DNA of 5,951 bases from Prevotellaceae bacterium (GCA_022508685.1 JAFLUS010000134.1:1-5951); one strand, 5' to 3'. Positions 1-5,783 are shown, counted from the stretch's first letter. Numbers and translations are program-made. The notes: generated from the sequence alone by a model not told the origin.

Positions 1-367
1 TTTCTATGATGTAAATCGCTTGTTTTATCGTATAGCGATTGGAAACACCTTCTTCTACCTTGTTCATTTCTTTCCTGAATCCTTCATAATTATCAACCAT
101 CTCCACGACTCTGTTGAAAGTTGCTTCATCTTGAACCCCAATCATCATTTTAACACGCCAATCGGGGTCAGAATCAGAGCCAATCATCCTCTCGTAATGA
201 ACCTTATCTCCGCTGCATGGTCTAATCCTATCGGCAGGCACTCCTAAAATTTCACTTGCCATTGTATTAGGAATGGGATAATAAGCATTCTGTTTTTTGA
301 AGAAGTGTTCTATCGCACCGCTTCCCTCTACCCAATATGGATGAAATTCAAAATCTTCTTTTTCCAT
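1..367 (-). CDS. Unrecognised protein, N-terminal 122 residues (runs off left edge)
   Basis: A reading frame opens with ATG at 367 and stays open to base 1, giving 122 residues with no stop, so the C-terminus lies outside the window. The protein begins MEKEDFEFHPYW and is rich in acidic and aromatic residues. A segment around residues 85-110 (VVEMVDNYEGFRKEMNKVEEG) looks helical and charged. I see no catalytic motif, signal peptide or membrane segment, and I do not recognise the family. The start overlaps the last 20 nt of the 286-aa gene upstream in a different frame, which suggests co-transcription and perhaps translational coupling. There is no clear Shine-Dalgarno sequence, which is normal for Bacteroidota. 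The start is the first ATG after the overlap begins. An earlier non-ATG start within the upstream gene cannot be excluded. Confidence is fairly high that it is coding; no function is assigned. Confidence 0.72.
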   Translation of the reverse strand, partial: MEKEDFEFHPYWVEGSGAIEHFFKKQNAYYPIPNTMASEILGVPADRIRPCSGDKVHYERMIGSDSDPDWRVKMMIGVQDEATFNRVVEMVDNYEGFRKEMNKVEEGVSNRYTIKQAIYIIE

Positions 368-1208
368 GCGGATTGTAAATTTTAAGATTGGTGCCGCAGA
401 CTGCGTTGACCGTTTCTACGGGGAGCGACTTTAATTCTTTCGGGAGAGAACGGAAACGGAATGCAAAGAGATTGGTGAGATAGTATTTGTGATACTTCAC
501 CGCATCTTTGAGTGCTTTTTCCTGAGTCCAGTCCAATACCACCTCACATTTGCGAGTGCGTTCAAACCGAAGACGGCGTCTTTCTGCATCATATTGATTG
601 ATGACTCCGACGTGGGTGTCAAACTGTAAATTATAGGAATCTTCACCCTCTTTGACAATGTCCGAATAGGCGGCAAGTTGCCTGACGGCTTCTTCAATGT
701 TGGTTGCGGCTTTCAATCGGAGTTGCTGATTGTCGGATTCAAGGAGCGACACTTTGGTTTCCAATGCGGCAATCTTGCACTTATCCACAAACGTATCCCA
801 TGCAACCAAATCCTCCGGAGGCGTTCCGTTCGTCAATTCTTCCTGCAGACTATCGACAACTTGCAACAGCGTGGGGGCATTGTGGGTTCGATGAAACGTC
901 TTGCGGTATTCGCTAAATTTATCAACGACAGTTTGAACCGGGAAATGAAGTTGTGCATGCTCGATAGTGCCTGTTTCAAGATTGTAGCATCTGCACCCCT
1001 CTTTGGATATTGAGGTCAGAGGGTTGCCGTTGACATCGACCGAATAAGGGAGTCCGGTTTTCCAAAAAGACAGGTAGGCTGCAATGCAGGCGGTAAAGTA
1101 TCCGTCTTGGCGGATATTGGTTCCTGCGAATTTCCGTTTGCTCTGGATGATGTGATTACAACGGACAAGGAAAACGAAGTTCTCTTGAAGGATTAAAGTA
1201 TCATTCAT
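348..1208 (-). CDS. Unrecognised 286-aa protein with central coiled coil
   Basis: The product is 286 residues. The first ~90 residues look globular and contain cysteines (C17, C41, C72, C74) too irregularly spaced to call a zinc site. Residues ~141-182 have heptad-like spacing of hydrophobics with charged and Gln residues (AALETKVSLLESDNQQLRLK) and are a probable coiled coil, suggesting oligomerisation. Residues 209-220 are strongly basic (ERRRLRFERTRK), which could contact nucleic acid or simply be a charged helix. The C-terminus ends in HGKRRF. No enzyme motif, signal peptide or membrane segment is visible. The start ATG at 1208 lies 30 nt after the stop of the 132-aa gene, and a TAATTTTGC element sits just upstream, so it may be transcribed separately as well as by read-through. 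Its end overlaps the next gene by 20 nt. I do not recognise the family; a phage or plasmid accessory protein is a guess from context only. Confidence 0.8.
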   Translation of the reverse strand: MNDTLILQENFVFLVRCNHIIQSKRKFAGTNIRQDGYFTACIAAYLSFWKTGLPYSVDVNGNPLTSISKEGCRCYNLETGTIEHAQLHFPVQTVVDKFSEYRKTFHRTHNAPTLLQVVDSLQEELTNGTPPEDLVAWDTFVDKCKIAALETKVSLLESDNQQLRLKAATNIEEAVRQLAAYSDIVKEGEDSYNLQFDTHVGVINQYDAERRRLRFERTRKCEVVLDWTQEKALKDAVKYHKYYLTNLFAFRFRSLPKELKSLPVETVNAVCGTNLKIYNPHGKRRF

Positions 1209-1232
1209 ATCATGAAATTTTAAGATGACAAT

Positions 1233-1241
1233 GCAAAATTA
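1233..1241 (-). promoter_or_regulatory. Candidate -7 promoter element (TAATTTTGC) before the 286-aa gene
   Basis: On the minus strand the sequence reads TAATTTTGC, an exact match to the Bacteroidota -7 consensus TAnnTTTG(C). It overlaps the stop codon of the 132-aa gene and lies about 25 nt upstream of the ATG at 1208, leaving a short leader. No convincing -33 TTTG is found at the usual 19-21 nt distance, so this may be a chance match in AT-rich sequence. A 14-nt palindrome lies about 20 nt further upstream. Confidence 0.35.
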
Positions 1242-1637
1242 TATGATGTCGGGAAGATGATTGGCATCTATGCCATGAAGGTGATATGTAGAAACAATTC
1301 TGATGATTCCCCGATTGGGATGAGCATACGCTCCAATCCATCGGAGACTCGAGGGGCTTTGAATCCGTTTGAGATTGGATTCAATCTGATTATTCACGTG
1401 TTCGACTAATGGGACATAACACTCCGGCACATCTTCAAGTCGAGATACTATCGTGGCGTTCGCATAATTGTTTACGACATATTCCTTGTCTTTTTTTGAC
1501 GGATTAAAGATAATGACATTTCGACGTTCGCTGTCAATAGCGTATGCCTTTGAATAGTACAGCGTGGAGGCAATTTCATCCGTGGAAGAGATGAAAGGGA
1601 CAAAGGCGACGGAATGAATATGAGGATGATGTTTCAT
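1239..1637 (-). CDS. Unrecognised 132-aa protein, His-rich N-terminus
   Basis: A 132-residue protein starting MKHHPHIHSVAF, with four histidines in the first eight residues. Further motifs visible by eye are a strand-like stretch NVIIFNP at 40-46, a W-containing segment (LRWIGAYAHP, 98-107) and a hydrophobic strand RGIIRIVSTYHLHG (109-122). The balanced alternation of strands and charged segments suggests a small soluble alpha/beta domain. There is no signal peptide or membrane segment. The His cluster could bind a metal, but no recognised ligand pattern supports this. The start codon overlaps the stop of the 150-aa gene upstream as ATGA (1634-1637), a classic arrangement for translational coupling, so the two probably act together and are made in similar amounts. 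Family not recognised. Confidence 0.78.
   Translation of the reverse strand: MKHHPHIHSVAFVPFISSTDEIASTLYYSKAYAIDSERRNVIIFNPSKKDKEYVVNNYANATIVSRLEDVPECYVPLVEHVNNQIESNLKRIQSPSSLRWIGAYAHPNRGIIRIVSTYHLHGIDANHLPDII
1262..1275. repeat. 14-nt palindrome TGGCATctATGCCA
   Basis: TGGCAT and ATGCCA form a perfect 6+6 inverted repeat around a 2-nt centre, inside the last codons of the 132-aa gene (HLHGIDANH). It starts 21 nt upstream of the candidate -7 element for the 286-aa gene, where a regulator could act. It is in coding sequence, and one palindrome of this size could be chance. Confidence 0.3.
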
Positions 1638-2086
1638 GTCGATGATTTGTCTGAAGACATGAGCACTTGTTTTAAAAGCAATGGATAGGGTTTGATTATC
1701 CTATAATCATCAAGATTTACTACAGAATCGATGTGCCTCTGATAAAGTTGGCAAAAGGTTCTGAAGAGAGTCTTATTCATGCTATCTATATAGACTCTCC
1801 TTTCGGTTTCGGAATAAAATACCCTTTTGAAATATTGTATGACAAGAAGCACATCCATCGTCTTGTAACCATTGTATACCTGCATGAATCTGTCCTTATG
1901 AGAGTGGACTAAGCGTATAAAAGAAACCACTTCTGAAATGTAGTCCTCTATTGAGCAACCTTCAGGCAGTCTGGCAGAGTTTTTAATTTTGCAAGGCTCT
2001 TCCAACACAATTTCAGCAACATTGGCGTCGAGGCGGTAAGAACCTGTTACTTTGATTCCGTTGATTTCAAGATTAAATTCAGACAT
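1634..2086 (-). CDS. Unrecognised 150-aa protein, first gene of the downstream operon
   Basis: A 150-residue soluble-looking protein beginning MSEFNLEINGIKVTGSY. The first ~30 residues alternate in a beta-strand pattern (LEINGIKVTGSY, then VAEIVLEEP). From residue ~46 to 120 it looks mostly helical, with hydrophobic and basic faces (EDYISEVVSFIRLVHSHKDRF; YQRHIDSVV). This strand-then-helix layout resembles many small accessory proteins but gives no family assignment. No catalytic motif, signal peptide or convincing membrane span is seen. The ATG at 2086 lies ~50 nt downstream of a good -7 element (2139-2147), so it is probably the first gene of a unit that continues through the 132-aa gene (ATGA overlap). 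The promoter is bracketed by an inverted repeat, so expression is probably controlled. Whether this protein is the controller is unknown; no helix-turn-helix is obvious. Confidence 0.8.
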   Translation of the reverse strand: MSEFNLEINGIKVTGSYRLDANVAEIVLEEPCKIKNSARLPEGCSIEDYISEVVSFIRLVHSHKDRFMQVYNGYKTMDVLLVIQYFKRVFYSETERRVYIDSMNKTLFRTFCQLYQRHIDSVVNLDDYRIIKPYPLLLKQVLMSSDKSST

Positions 2087-2110
2087 ATCGTGGCTATTGG
2101 ATAATGTACA

Positions 2111-2200
2111 TCAATCAATGTATTTGCGTAATGACGATGCAAAGGTACAATCTATTATCAGCAAATACATTAGAAAGTAGGAAATGCACACCAAAAGCAT
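2111..2200 (-). CDS. Possible 29-aa hydrophobic small protein
   Basis: A short frame from ATG at 2200 to TGA at 2111-2113 encodes 29 residues beginning MLLVCISYFLMYLLII and ending LRKYID. Residues 1-17 are nearly all hydrophobic, enough for one membrane span, followed by a short polar tail with a basic pair (R25, K26). This composition is typical of small membrane proteins and type I toxin peptides. A TAACTTTGC promoter element lies 68 nt upstream and a short hairpin just before the start, which gives it a plausible transcript of its own. Against it: the frame is short, there is no Shine-Dalgarno, and it overlaps the promoter and inverted repeat of the 150-aa gene, so the AT-rich DNA may be hydrophobic when translated by accident. 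This is a candidate only. Confidence 0.22.
   Translation of the reverse strand: MLLVCISYFLMYLLIIDCTFASSLRKYID
2117..2171. repeat. 11-bp perfect inverted repeat bracketing a promoter
   Basis: AATGTATTTGC (2117-2127) and GCAAATACATT (2161-2171) are perfect reverse complements separated by 33 nt. The -7 element at 2139-2147 lies between them. One arm falls in the upstream promoter region; the other falls near or just after the expected transcription start. The arm centres are 44 nt apart, about four helical turns, so a regulator could bind both arms on one face of the DNA. The most likely reading is a paired operator. A short invertible segment is less likely. Confidence 0.5.
2139..2147 (-). 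promoter_or_regulatory. -7 promoter element (TACCTTTGC) for the 150-aa gene
   Basis: The minus strand reads TACCTTTGC, an exact match to TAnnTTTG plus the frequently seen C. It is about 52 nt upstream of the ATG at 2086, a normal leader length. The nearest TTTG upstream is only 14 nt away, inside an arm of the inverted repeat, shorter than the usual 19-21 nt; AATG stands at the expected distance. Position in a true intergenic region after a terminator makes this the best-supported promoter in the window. Confidence 0.6.
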
Positions 2201-2217
2201 GACGCAGATAGTAATTC

Positions 2218-2235
2218 GTTTACACTTCGGTAAAC
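2218..2235. repeat. Short hairpin GTTTAC-acttcg-GTAAAC
   Basis: A perfect 6-bp inverted repeat with a 6-nt loop lies between the first -7 element (2268-2276) and the possible 29-aa reading frame. On the minus strand it has no T-tract after it, so it is not a terminator. If transcribed from the 2268-2276 promoter it would form a leader hairpin 18 nt before the ATG at 2200; as DNA it could be an operator half-site pair. Confidence 0.35.
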
Positions 2236-2267
2236 ACCAACAGCGCTCCACGCCTTAAAATTGCACC

Positions 2268-2276
2268 GCAAAGTTA
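2268..2276 (-). promoter_or_regulatory. -7 promoter element (TAACTTTGC), first of two in the intergenic region
   Basis: The minus strand reads TAACTTTGC, an exact TAnnTTTG(C) match, 35 nt downstream of the operon terminator. The nearest TTTG upstream is at 2292-2295, 15 nt away, closer than the usual 19-21 nt. It could drive the 29-codon frame at 2111-2200 and/or act as a distal promoter for the 150-aa gene, in which case the leader would be about 170 nt. Confidence 0.5.
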
Positions 2277-2311
2277 CAGGATAGGAATGGGCAAAAATTG
2301 AACGTAATAAT

Positions 2312-2341
2312 AATGAGCAGTCATTGATTTGGCTGCTCATT
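2312..2341 (-). terminator. Probable intrinsic terminator after the phosphoribosyltransferase gene
   Basis: AATGAGCAG (2312-2320) and CTGCTCATT (2333-2341) form a perfect 9-bp stem with a 12-nt loop. It begins 20 nt after the TGA at 2362-2364. On the minus strand the stem is followed by ATTATTACG and, a little later, a run of five T. The tail is T-rich rather than a pure T-tract, and the stem has only four G-C pairs, so efficiency is uncertain. Its position between a stop codon and two new promoter elements supports an operon boundary here. Confidence 0.6.
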
Positions 2342-2361
2342 CAACAACGTTTCAATTTGTC

Positions 2362-3252
2362 TCAATTCATGTTTTTACCAATCAGACTGAATATGACAAT
2401 CTTGTTCGAGTCGTTAACCGACCTCAGACATTTCAAGATATACGAAATGGTCGTTCCTGATGTTGCAATATCATCAATAACCAACACATTGCCATTCAAT
2501 ATTGCCTCGTACAACTTTTTGTCATCATTGCTGCTGAATTTATAATAGTTTTTAATATACTGCCTGTATTCGACCTTTTTCACATTTCTTGCAATAGAAA
2601 AATGTTCAAGGCTGTGGATTGCATCCATCATGGACTGAATGTCATTCAAGACTTCACGTTTTTGTCTATCCGTATATCTATTGCTGCCGTCAGGCAGTTT
2701 AGATTGCAATACCTCAAATTCAAATCGTTCGTAGTCAAATTCAATCTTCGCAGGTAATGCCTTGACCACTTCCATGCTGACGACTCTGGGCTGCGCAATT
2801 CTGTTTAAATACTTCGTCATCTCCCGATTGAGTTCAGAAATGGACTCTGGGTATACCAACAAGTCAAATGACGGCAATGACACTTCCCTATCAAGGCTGT
2901 CGACGGCGTTGATGATGAACTTATTCTTGTCTTGGTCTGAAATTCTACCATCCGGAAACTTTATGCTATGTATGAATGCTGCCCTTTTGTCGGACGATGC
3001 TTTGTCAGTGAATTTGTATACATAGTAAAAACAGTGTCCGAAGGCGGACACATTGTACCCGCCCTTTGTCAGTTGAATGACGTCAGTATCACCTTTCTCT
3101 TCAAAAGTAAAGGTAAACGTATCGCTATTTATATCATAGTTTACGCCTTCCGAAAGGACAGTCCCAAGGCTCTTGGTTTGACTTTCTTTCACGGCACATC
3201 CAACGAGTTCACTAAACTCGTTCTCATTCAGTTTTGTCATTGTCTTTAACAT
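2362..3252 (-). CDS. Phosphoribosyltransferase-family protein with ComF-like C-terminus
   Basis: A 296-residue protein with a textbook PRPP-binding signature near its C-terminus, VLVIDDIATSGTT at 256-268. The D260-D261 acidic pair and the T-S-G-T-T loop are intact. In type I phosphoribosyltransferases these hold the ribose hydroxyls and 5'-phosphate of PRPP. Only 28 residues follow the signature, ending in a hydrophobic strand (KIVIFSLIG), as in ComF-like members and unlike the longer base-salvage enzymes. An upstream VYPESISELN (133-142), which may form the other side of the active site, precedes a long helical insertion (~175-250). Residues 1-120 match nothing I recognise. The substrate base cannot be read from sequence. 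M1 gives 296 residues; M5 (MTKLNENEF) is an equally plausible start. The gene lies 24 nt after the methyltransferase-like pair and is last before a probable terminator, so it is likely co-transcribed with them. It should be a soluble cytosolic protein. Confidence 0.82.
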   Translation of the reverse strand: MLKTMTKLNENEFSELVGCAVKESQTKSLGTVLSEGVNYDINSDTFTFTFEEKGDTDVIQLTKGGYNVSAFGHCFYYVYKFTDKASSDKRAAFIHSIKFPDGRISDQDKNKFIINAVDSLDREVSLPSFDLLVYPESISELNREMTKYLNRIAQPRVVSMEVVKALPAKIEFDYERFEFEVLQSKLPDGSNRYTDRQKREVLNDIQSMMDAIHSLEHFSIARNVKKVEYRQYIKNYYKFSSNDDKKLYEAILNGNVLVIDDIATSGTTISYILKCLRSVNDSNKIVIFSLIGKNMN

Positions 3253-3276
3253 GGTGCCATTTATCTCACATGTATA

Positions 3277-4737
3277 TTATTGCTCAACATCATCGACCTT
3301 CACACGTTCAACGGCATCCGGAGAAATGATGAAAATTTCGGTGTCGAGTTCGTTAGATGTCATATTGTTTTCGATGTAATAAACACCCGCTTTAGTTAAA
3401 ATTTCACAAGTGTGTTCTTTTATTTGGAACGGCGCAGGACGCGGCTTATATTTCTTTTTGCCGTTTTTCCCAATCTTTATCGGGCGTTCATTGGATTTCA
3501 ACCTTACAGAACCTTCATTCAGAAAGTTGACAAGATGACTACCACTTAATTTTGCTTCGAAAGGAATGGCATTGTCATAAACATTGCGAATACGACTCAT
3601 CACGCTGTTTCTTACAGGGCCTTTCAGGCGAATGGTATTCTGAGGTGTCATGCTTTTTATCCTCAGTTCTTCAACATGAATCTCCGCCTTTCTGAATTTT
3701 TCAGCCTTTTTCTCTGCCGTCTCTTTGAGGGTATAAGCGACCGTTACGCCATTTCCTTTAGCCTGCGGACTGATTGTATATATGATTTCTACCGGGTTTC
3801 GTTTTTTTCTGAAAACGAGGAAATAATCATGAGCCTTGACCGAGCGGCCACGAGGGTTCACATTTGCAATTTCTTCCGGCGAATAGCAGTGCACGAACTT
3901 ATCGACCAATTCAAAATCAAATGGCTTTGCGTCGGATAGTTTTGAGCGAAAATCTTTGCTAAGGTCGGTGTATTCCCCCGAAGCAAGTTCGGCAACAATC
4001 TGCGAAAGCCAAATCGTCTTGCCCTTGTGGATGATGTCGCCAACCTTGATAATAAGCAACCCTCCTTGGTTGAGAATGGAAGCATATCTGAGTTTTTGGT
4101 CGGCAATGCGGAGCATCCTATAATACGACGTGGCGAAGTCTGTGAGATTTTTGAAAGTTGAAGCATTGCCCACCCCCGTGTCGCTGATGGCCTGCGGCAA
4201 GTCGATGATAATCGATGACAAGGTATGATTTTCTATGTAACCTTCGGAACAAGGATTGGATATATCGTCCAAGCAGTAAATGGTGGGAGCATCAAGATAA
4301 GGTGATTCTTCTGGATATTTGTCGAAACACTTCTTGGGATAAGAGACCTCCGCCGTCCCGTAGAAATCACCTTTGGCAAAGGTAAGGTCGCAGTCAAACT
4401 TTTCCTGTCCCGGCAGATATATTTTAAGGATGATATTGAGAATGTCGCTGTCTTTGGCTGCCACTTTGGAAACTGCACCCCTCAACACTTTGCGGACAGA
4501 TTCCGACACAAGAAAACAGGACGGCACCGGTTCGCTACTACGCTCCCAATACTTTGAGATGGTGTTCTTACTCAACTTATGGGCTTCTTTTCCAAAATAG
4601 TCACAAGCATCTTTTTGAGTTGCAGAAGGGTGGTCTTTCCTAAACTGCTGAACACGGCGGAATGTCTCAAGAGAGCGTTGATAATGTTTATCAGTGAACT
4701 TTCCGATAAAAAATCGTTTGGATAGTTGAGAAGCCAT
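3277..4737 (-). CDS. HTH plus DNA-methyltransferase-like protein with altered catalytic motif, long C-terminal extension (486 aa)
   Basis: Domains in order: a helix-turn-helix at ~25-65 (DHPSAT, then LSKNTISKYW); a class I methyltransferase-like domain at ~95-312; and a C-terminal extension at 313-486. Within the fold, D117-LTFAKGDFY-126 matches the SAM-binding motif I, but with Ala in place of the first Gly. FDKYP (138-142) follows. SSIIIDLPQ (174-182) is at the place of DPPY; D179 and P181 stay, but the other Pro and the aromatic residue that stacks on the flipped base are gone. NQGGLLIIKVGD (223-234), KGKTIW (238-243) and HDYFLVFRKK (303-312) match later motifs of DNA N6/N4 methyltransferases. 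The extension includes a basic patch (KIGKNGKKKYKPRP, 421-434) that may bind nucleic acid. The ATG follows the previous stop after 1 nt, with AGG just upstream. It may be an inactive or changed methyltransferase, or one subunit of a pair. Fold assignment is fairly sure; activity is unknown. Confidence 0.8.
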   Translation of the reverse strand: MASQLSKRFFIGKFTDKHYQRSLETFRRVQQFRKDHPSATQKDACDYFGKEAHKLSKNTISKYWERSSEPVPSCFLVSESVRKVLRGAVSKVAAKDSDILNIILKIYLPGQEKFDCDLTFAKGDFYGTAEVSYPKKCFDKYPEESPYLDAPTIYCLDDISNPCSEGYIENHTLSSIIIDLPQAISDTGVGNASTFKNLTDFATSYYRMLRIADQKLRYASILNQGGLLIIKVGDIIHKGKTIWLSQIVAELASGEYTDLSKDFRSKLSDAKPFDFELVDKFVHCYSPEEIANVNPRGRSVKAHDYFLVFRKKRNPVEIIYTISPQAKGNGVTVAYTLKETAEKKAEKFRKAEIHVEELRIKSMTPQNTIRLKGPVRNSVMSRIRNVYDNAIPFEAKLSGSHLVNFLNEGSVRLKSNERPIKIGKNGKKKYKPRPAPFQIKEHTCEILTKAGVYYIENNMTSNELDTEIFIISPDAVERVKVDDVEQ

Positions 4738-4738
4738 C

Positions 4739-5698
4739 TTACCTGCGCTTTACGAAGATTAAAAATGTCGAGTCCTTTACACCGGATTGAACGGATATTT
4801 CTTCGACCTTCAGGACTCCTCCCTTTCTGACCAAATGGATTTTGTCTTTGAGGTCGAACCCTAAAGAAAGCGCCGTAAAAATAGCATAGTCTGTAGCCCA
4901 CACTCCGGGTGTATCATCGTCGTCGCCCTCCTTCAAGATGAAGTCGGCAGTGCTGAATACAAGTATGCCGTCCTTGCGTAGAATATCGCATGCATAGCCG
5001 ATATATTCGTCGTATGCTTGATACAGTTCCGCGACGGATTTGAACGAGTTGAAACTGGCATCGTCGTTTTCAATCTGTACAGGAAGGTCGATGACGACCG
5101 ACGAAACCTTTAACCCTTTGAGATTGTCTGACGTAAGTTCTTTGACCTCATAAAACTTTGGGCTGTTTTCTCCGAAATCAAATTTGTCAAATCGTAATGC
5201 CGGCACTTTGATGTCGGTTTTCTTATAAAACCCACCTTCTCCAAAGGTCAAATCGCAATGAAATGTTTCTGCATCATCGAGATGCAGTTGGATGATGTTG
5301 CGAAGTATGGTGGTCAGTTTATCCCCGATAGACAGGCACCGAGATTGGGGTGAAACGGATTTTGTTTTGGATTCGGAAGCAACATAAGTGTTGCCCATCG
5401 CACGGAACTTGTATATCGAAGGGCGCGAAAGGCGTAGTGCTTTAGCGGCTTGGGTAGGAGTCGCCGTTGGATGCTTCGCGAAATATTCCTTGACACGTTC
5501 GAAATTGTGTTTCTCCTTGTTTTGACGATGAGAATAGCCAAGCCGCTGAAGTTGGTTGCGAACCCACTTTATCTTGGATTTGACCTCAGATTTCCTTAAG
5601 TCGTCCTCATCCCAGACTTCGTCGAAAATCATCTGAGCCATTTCTTTTGCGGTCAGTTTCTCTTGATAGACAAAGGGGGGCTTTTCTATATTCATCAT
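4739..5698 (-). CDS. HTH plus DNA-methyltransferase-like protein with altered catalytic motif (319 aa)
   Basis: A shorter relative of the next gene. Residues ~14-58 form a charged helical segment. A helix-turn-helix follows at ~66-102 (KHPTATPTQAAKAL, then LSRPSIYKF), sharing the HPxAT...LSxxxIxK pattern with its neighbour. The methyltransferase-like domain spans ~125-318. Motif I is well kept (D149-LTFGEGGFY-158), then FDKF (170-173). At the DPPY position it has VVIDLPV (201-207), so Asp and one Pro remain while the aromatic is Val. The post-PGG motif is eroded: KDGILVFSTADF (242-253) lacks the Lys that usually follows this strand. The end, STFLIFVKRR, matches the usual terminal strand of the family. 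Start: M1 at 5698; M2 three bases later is equally possible. Its stop is 1 nt from the next ATG, so the two are almost certainly co-expressed. It probably binds DNA in the cytosol. SAM binding is plausible; methyl transfer by the standard mechanism is doubtful. Confidence 0.82.
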   Translation of the reverse strand: MMNIEKPPFVYQEKLTAKEMAQMIFDEVWDEDDLRKSEVKSKIKWVRNQLQRLGYSHRQNKEKHNFERVKEYFAKHPTATPTQAAKALRLSRPSIYKFRAMGNTYVASESKTKSVSPQSRCLSIGDKLTTILRNIIQLHLDDAETFHCDLTFGEGGFYKKTDIKVPALRFDKFDFGENSPKFYEVKELTSDNLKGLKVSSVVIDLPVQIENDDASFNSFKSVAELYQAYDEYIGYACDILRKDGILVFSTADFILKEGDDDDTPGVWATDYAIFTALSLGFDLKDKIHLVRKGGVLKVEEISVQSGVKDSTFLIFVKRR

Positions 5699-5783
5699 CT
5701 AACTTTTAATGGAGCGCAGTCTTTTCATCGCGCCACTTGTGGAATAAAACGAGCGAGGTCTATTGACTCCTGCCTCTTTCTGC
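5699..5783 (-). other. 85-nt spacer with no clear promoter or terminator
   Basis: Between the nucleotidase stop and the 319-aa start I find no TAnnTTTG element and no strong hairpin with a T-tract. A 10-nt palindrome CCACTTGTGG (5733-5742) and a ten-codon frame (5699-5728) ending directly against the next ATG are present, but neither is convincing. Read-through from the upstream gene is the simplest view. Confidence 0.4.

Noticed and set aside
678..1013. Plus-strand open frame of 111 codons
   Set aside because: It lies wholly inside the 286-aa minus-strand gene, has low-complexity residue use, and lacks a promoter or any motif. It is an antisense shadow.
2117..2171. Phase-variable invertible promoter, as known in Bacteroides
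   Set aside because: The segment is only 55 nt including the arms, far shorter than known invertible promoters there, no recombinase gene is in the window, and inversion would point the promoter at the 3' end of the neighbouring gene.
2324..2545. Plus-strand open frame starting in the terminator hairpin
   Set aside because: It begins inside the terminator loop and runs antisense to the PRPP-binding motif region of the phosphoribosyltransferase gene. The minus-strand protein carries a clear family signature, so this one is not coding.
4572..4901. Minus-strand 109-codon frame across the junction of the two methyltransferase-like genes
   Set aside because: It overlaps both well-supported genes in another frame and its residues show no recognisable domain.
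3277..5698. Ordinary restriction-modification system
   Set aside because: No restriction nuclease motif is visible in the window and both methyltransferase-like proteins lack the DPPY motif, so a standard R-M pair is not supported.
5699..5728. Ten-codon leader frame (MKRLRSIKS) ending directly against the ATG of the 319-aa gene
   Set aside because: Very short, with no repeated codons of one amino acid and no attenuator hairpins. It could couple translation but there is no support beyond adjacency.
5733..5742. Palindrome CCACTTGTGG
   Set aside because: Only 4+4 bp around 2 nt with no T-tract after it; too short to call an operator or terminator.
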